From: Marivivens niveibacter
Lineage (GTDB): Bacteria > Pseudomonadota > Alphaproteobacteria > Rhodobacterales > Rhodobacteraceae
Assembly (NCBI RefSeq): GCF_002150005.2
Contig: NZ_MSPP01000006.1
Span: forward strand, 62,001-126,000
DNA length: 64,000 bases
Reading direction: 5' to 3'
This document shows, in pieces, positions 60,731 through 64,000 of this stretch (positions are counted from its first letter, which is position 1; each line of letters starts with the position of its first letter). Below the pieces are notes generated by a model. That model was not told the DNA's origin, ran no database searches, and worked only from the letters and a program-made list of their open reading frames with translations. The translations under genes and the position numbers were made by a program.

Positions 60731-61996
60731 TTATACAATACCGCCGCCAGCGCCGGATACTTTGGGGCGGATGCTGGCGACCTGCGCACGGTATCCCGAT
60801 TGGCGATAGGTCATGATCGGATCAATCGCGCCGCCCGTTTCCAGACGCGCCATTTGCAAGATCGGTTCGACGTCCGTACGGAATGCTTGGCGCAAAGTCG
60901 CAGATGCCATCAGCGCATCATTGTCGTTCTGATATCCCGTTAGCACGTCGCGATCGACCAGTGATGCCTGAACAAAGGCCCGCTGAATTTCCATTGCGGA
61001 AATCATCAGGCTTTCGATCGGGTCGGTCACATTGTGCGACTGATCGATCATATGCGATAGGTTTAAATCGGGGCTTTCGGCGTCGACCAGTTCATTCCAC
61101 ACTAGGAACATGCGGTACGGGTCGATGGTGCCGCTATCCAGATCGTCGTCGCCGTATTTGGAGTCGTTGAAATGGAAGCCGCCCAGTTTGCCCGCGCGGA
61201 TCAGGCGCGACACGATCATTTCGATATTCACGTTCGGCGCGTGGTGACCCAGATCGACCAGACATTTGGCTTTGTCACCCAATTCCTGCGCGATCATCAG
61301 GGACGTGCCCCAATCCTGCACAACGGTGGAATAGAACGCGGGTTCGTACATTTTATGTTCGCTGAATAGCTGCCAATCGTCGGGCAGCGCGCCATAAATG
61401 TCCTGCATCGACGCCATGTAGCGATCAAACTGGCGGCCCATGTGGGTTTGACCGGGAAAGTTCGACCCGTCCCCGATCCACACGGTCAGAGCGTTCGATC
61501 CAATGGCTTGGCCGATTTCGATGCATTCGATGTTGTGATCAACGGCCTGCTGACGTGTCGCGGCATCATTGTGGGATAGCGACCCGAATTTATACGAATG
61601 TTCCTGATCGGGCTGATCCTGAAACGTGTTCGAATTCATCGCGTCAAAGCCCAGACCGTATTCGCCTGCCTTTTCCAGCATGGCCTTTGGGTCGGCTTTG
61701 TCCCACGGGATGTGCAGCGACACCTTTGGCGTGGCTTGGGTCAGGGTGTGGATCACACCGCAGTCGTCCAGTTTGTCGAAAATATCGCGCGGTTCGCCTT
61801 TGCCTGGGAAACGGGCAAAACGGGTGCCGCCGGTACCGGTGCCCCATGATGGGACAGCGACACCAAAGGTTTTTGCACGTTCTTTGATTGCAGCGGCATC
61901 AATACCGCGGCGGTCCAGCTGTTCGCAAACGGCATCGTAATCTGCATTCAAATCGTCGATGCGTTTTGCGTTTTCGGATTCGATTATCGTCTTCAT
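60731..61996 (-). CDS. rhaI: L-rhamnose isomerase, RhaI type
   Basis: The 421-residue TIM-barrel isomerase converts L-rhamnose to L-rhamnulose. Characteristic segments are VAVPSWGTGTGGTRFARFPGKGEPRDIFDKLDDCGVIH, LTVWIGDGSNFPGQTHMGRQFDRYM, LFSEHKMYEPAFYSTVVQDWGTSLMIA, CLVDLGHHAPNVNIEMIV and GGFHFNDSKYGDDDLDSGTIDPYRMFLVWNEL, with the metal-binding Glu, Asp and His residues. It is the rhizobial/roseobacter RhaI type, unrelated in length and sequence to E. coli RhaA. It lies nine bases after rhaD in the same operon. Confidence 0.95.
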   Translation of the reverse strand: MKTIIESENAKRIDDLNADYDAVCEQLDRRGIDAAAIKERAKTFGVAVPSWGTGTGGTRFARFPGKGEPRDIFDKLDDCGVIHTLTQATPKVSLHIPWDKADPKAMLEKAGEYGLGFDAMNSNTFQDQPDQEHSYKFGSLSHNDAATRQQAVDHNIECIEIGQAIGSNALTVWIGDGSNFPGQTHMGRQFDRYMASMQDIYGALPDDWQLFSEHKMYEPAFYSTVVQDWGTSLMIAQELGDKAKCLVDLGHHAPNVNIEMIVSRLIRAGKLGGFHFNDSKYGDDDLDSGTIDPYRMFLVWNELVDAESPDLNLSHMIDQSHNVTDPIESLMISAMEIQRAFVQASLVDRDVLTGYQNDNDALMASATLRQAFRTDVEPILQMARLETGGAIDPIMTYRQSGYRAQVASIRPKVSGAGGGIV

Positions 61997-62005
61997 GGCC
62001 GCACC

Positions 62006-64000
62006 CTAGCGAGTGAACGCTTGGACATTGCCAGCGTCAACGTTGATGATGTTGCCAGTGGACTTTGCCGATGCTTCGGATGCAAGGAAATAGGCCGCTT
62101 CGGCGATGTCTTCGGGCAGGACCGACCGTTTCAGCATGGACCGATTGCGGTACATTTCCTCTAGCCCTTCTTTATCCGTGCCATAGGTGCCTGCGCGCTG
62201 TTCCAGCCATTCGCCTTCCCAGATTTTCGACCCCTTTAGAACGGCGTCTGGGTTCACGACGTTCACTCGGATGCCAGCCTCTGCGCCTTCTAGAGCCAAA
62301 CAACGGGCCAGATGGATTTCAGATGCTTTGGCCGTGCAATAGGCCGACGCGTTGGGCGATGCGGCCAGACCGTTTTTCGATGCGACGAACACGATCGACC
62401 CGCCGATGTTCTGCTGGCGCATAACCTTGAACGCTTCGCGGCTGACGAGGAAGTAGCCCGTGGACAGGATGTCCATGTTCTTGTTCCACAGATCCAGCGA
62501 CGTTTTTTCGACAGGCGCCGACGACGCGATACCTGCGTTCGACACAAGGATATCCACGCCGCCAAATTCGACCGAAGTATAGGCGTAGGCATCAATGATC
62601 GCTTGTTCGTCCGTGACGTTCATCTGCACGGTGCGCACGACATCCGCGCCGAATGTTTTGGCGAAACCTGCGCGGACTTCCTCCAATGCGTCTGCGTTGA
62701 TGTCGGCCAGCATGACGCATGCGCCTTCGGTTAGGTAACGGTGGGCGGTTGCCGCGCCGATGCCGCCCGCGCCGCCGGTGATCAATGCCACACGGCCCGC
62801 CATCGATTTCGGCTTTGGCATACGCTGTAACTTTGCCTCTTCTAGCAGCCAGTATTCGATATCGAATGCCTCTTGTTCGGGTAGGCCGCAGTATTCGGAC
62901 ACAGCCGACGATCCGCGCATTACATTGATCGCGTTGACATAGAATTCGCCCGAAATGCGCGCGGTGGCTTTGTCTTTGGCAAAGGTGATCATGCCGACGC
63001 CAGGCACCAGATAGACCACAGCGTTCGGGTCACGCAGGGCAGGGGAATCGTCATGTTTGCAGCGGTCGTAATAGGCCGCATAATCCGCGCGGTAATCGGC
63101 AACCTGATCGGGCAGACCCGTTAGGACCTCTTCAATGTTGTTCTGTGCAGGGTCAAAATTTACGACCAGAGGGCGGATTTTGGTGCGCAAAAAATGGTCT
63201 GGGCAGGATGTGCCTAGCGCGGCCAACGGCTCCATATTTTTGGAGTTCACGAATTCCAGCACAGCATCCTGATCGTCGAAATGACCGACCATGTGCTGTT
63301 GGCCCGACACCATGCCGCGGATCGCAGGCATCAGTTTCGCGGCGACCGCTCGGCGGGCATCAGCGTCCAATGATGTGTGTACCGCACCGCCAAATGCGGC
63401 CTGACCTGCCGTTTTGTCGGCGAACCAATCCATCGCCTTTTGGATGATTTCCAGCGTCAGTTCATAACACGCCTTTGCGTCGTCATCCCAAGTGAACAAC
63501 CCGTGCGATTCTAGCACGACGCCTTTGGCGTCGGGGTTTTCAACGCAGAATTTTTCCAGCCACAGACCCAATTCATAGCCCGGTTTTTTCCAAGGCAGCC
63601 AACCGATGTCATCGCCAAAAATCTCGGCCGTGAGTTCGCGCGAATTTTTCGATGCTGCGATGGCGATGATCGCGTCAGGGTGCATGTGGTCCACGTGTTT
63701 GCGCGGGACATAAGCGTGCAGGGGGGTATCAATGGATGCTGCGCGCGGGTTCAGGTTCCACGTACAATGGGGCAGGTAGCCCACCATTTCGTCTTCGAAT
63801 TCGACGCCGCGATAGACGCCTTTTAGGGCGCGCAGTTTGTCCATGTATAGGGTGGAAAATCCGTCCATTTTGATCGACCCGACGTCGCCGCCCGATCCTT
63901 TGACCCACAGGACCTCTACCTCTTCCCCAGTCAGAGGGTCCTTTTCCGTGACTTTTGCAGATGTGTTGCCGCCGCCGTAGTTGGTGATCCGTTTATCAGA
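62006..64000 (-). CDS. rhaD: Bifunctional rhamnulose-1-phosphate aldolase / short-chain dehydrogenase RhaD, 5' end off window
   Basis: The frame stays open from the window edge, giving 664 residues. The first residues (SDKRITNYGGGNTSAKV) already belong to the class II aldolase domain, so only a short N-terminus is missing. The aldolase part (about 1-390) has HPDAIIAIAASKNSRELT and VVLESHGLFTWDDDAKACYE with metal histidines. The C-terminal part (about 400-664) is a short-chain dehydrogenase with GGAGGIGAATAHRYL, LVSNAGIASSAPVEKTS and the catalytic Ser and Tyr in VFVASKNGLAASPNASAYCTAKASEIHLAR. The fusion converts L-rhamnulose-1-phosphate to lactaldehyde and on to lactate. An internal ATG at 63868 is not the real start. 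Lactate produced this way would link to the lactate operon in this window. Confidence 0.95.
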   Translation of the reverse strand, partial: SDKRITNYGGGNTSAKVTEKDPLTGEEVEVLWVKGSGGDVGSIKMDGFSTLYMDKLRALKGVYRGVEFEDEMVGYLPHCTWNLNPRAASIDTPLHAYVPRKHVDHMHPDAIIAIAASKNSRELTAEIFGDDIGWLPWKKPGYELGLWLEKFCVENPDAKGVVLESHGLFTWDDDAKACYELTLEIIQKAMDWFADKTAGQAAFGGAVHTSLDADARRAVAAKLMPAIRGMVSGQQHMVGHFDDQDAVLEFVNSKNMEPLAALGTSCPDHFLRTKIRPLVVNFDPAQNNIEEVLTGLPDQVADYRADYAAYYDRCKHDDSPALRDPNAVVYLVPGVGMITFAKDKATARISGEFYVNAINVMRGSSAVSEYCGLPEQEAFDIEYWLLEEAKLQRMPKPKSMAGRVALITGGAGGIGAATAHRYLTEGACVMLADINADALEEVRAGFAKTFGADVVRTVQMNVTDEQAIIDAYAYTSVEFGGVDILVSNAGIASSAPVEKTSLDLWNKNMDILSTGYFLVSREAFKVMRQQNIGGSIVFVASKNGLAASPNASAYCTAKASEIHLARCLALEGAEAGIRVNVVNPDAVLKGSKIWEGEWLEQRAGTYGTDKEGLEEMYRNRSMLKRSVLPEDIAEAAYFLASEASAKSTGNIINVDAGNVQAFTR

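Noticed and set aside
1-64000. tRNA, rRNA, CRISPR arrays, insertion sequences, integrases, attachment sites
   Set aside because: I looked for them by eye on both strands and found no supporting sequence; a covariance-model search would be needed to exclude small RNAs.

Overview
The window looks like chromosome from a marine alphaproteobacterium of the Roseobacter group (Rhodobacteraceae). This is inferred from gene content: two TRAP systems, a complete pqqABCDE operon, a bifunctional rhamnulose-phosphate aldolase/dehydrogenase, malate synthase G, a GalB-type aromatic pathway and many ATGA/TAATG stop-start overlaps. Base composition is moderately GC-rich and even. I found no rRNA, tRNA, CRISPR array, insertion sequence or integrase.

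Layout. 1-0.8 kb: N-terminal part of a secreted serralysin-type metalloprotease, cut by the window edge. 1-6.6 kb: a YgiD-type dioxygenase, a glutathionyl-hydroquinone reductase, and a convergent SbcC/SbcD-like pair. 6.6-13.7 kb: a lactate operon (TRAP binding protein, fused DctQM permease, L-lactate dehydrogenase, D-lactate dehydrogenase) divergent from a FadR-type regulator, with dyads between them. 13.7-16.3 kb: a PcaD-like lactonase whose conserved N-terminus has no normal start codon, and a secreted tannase-family esterase. 16.4-21.4 kb: a TetR regulator behind a perfect 13-bp-arm palindrome, then an RND efflux pair. 21.4-26.8 kb: a YbbA/YbbP-type ABC exporter, a TesA-type esterase, a DUF1330 protein and a GAF-HWE histidine kinase.

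26.9-34.4 kb is the most unusual part: seven co-directional genes headed by a SARP/BTAD-type regulator. The products are a glycine-zipper protein, a small zinc-ribbon-like protein, a protein with an extreme acidic block next to a basic block, two helical proteins, a subtilase without a signal peptide, and an OmpA-like C-terminal domain protein also without a signal peptide. Five direct repeats spaced 11, 11, 10 and 11 bp sit just upstream of the first structural gene, the arrangement expected for SARP binding. I know no described system with this composition and treat it as the best candidate for something new.

34.8-37.9 kb: pqqABCDE with no PQQ dehydrogenase nearby. 38.2-40.1 kb: a YeeE/YedE-type membrane protein and a DUF2520 protein. 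40.1-47.4 kb: an oligopeptide ABC operon with an embedded M24 peptidase under an XRE-cupin regulator. 47.8-50.8 kb: a beta-hydroxyacid dehydrogenase and malate synthase G.

51-58.7 kb: a TRAP system, a LysR regulator with two tandem helix-turn-helix domains, and a gallate/protocatechuate 4,5-cleavage lower pathway (GalB, GalC, GalD) that also contains a type I extradiol dioxygenase. A related T-N11-A site lies upstream of the gal operon, the TRAP operon and the distant tannase gene, suggesting one regulon for uptake, ester hydrolysis and ring cleavage of a galloyl or related aromatic compound. 58.7-60.7 kb: a LysR regulator, a GST and a glyoxalase-fold protein. 60.7-64 kb: L-rhamnose isomerase and the 5'-truncated RhaD fusion.
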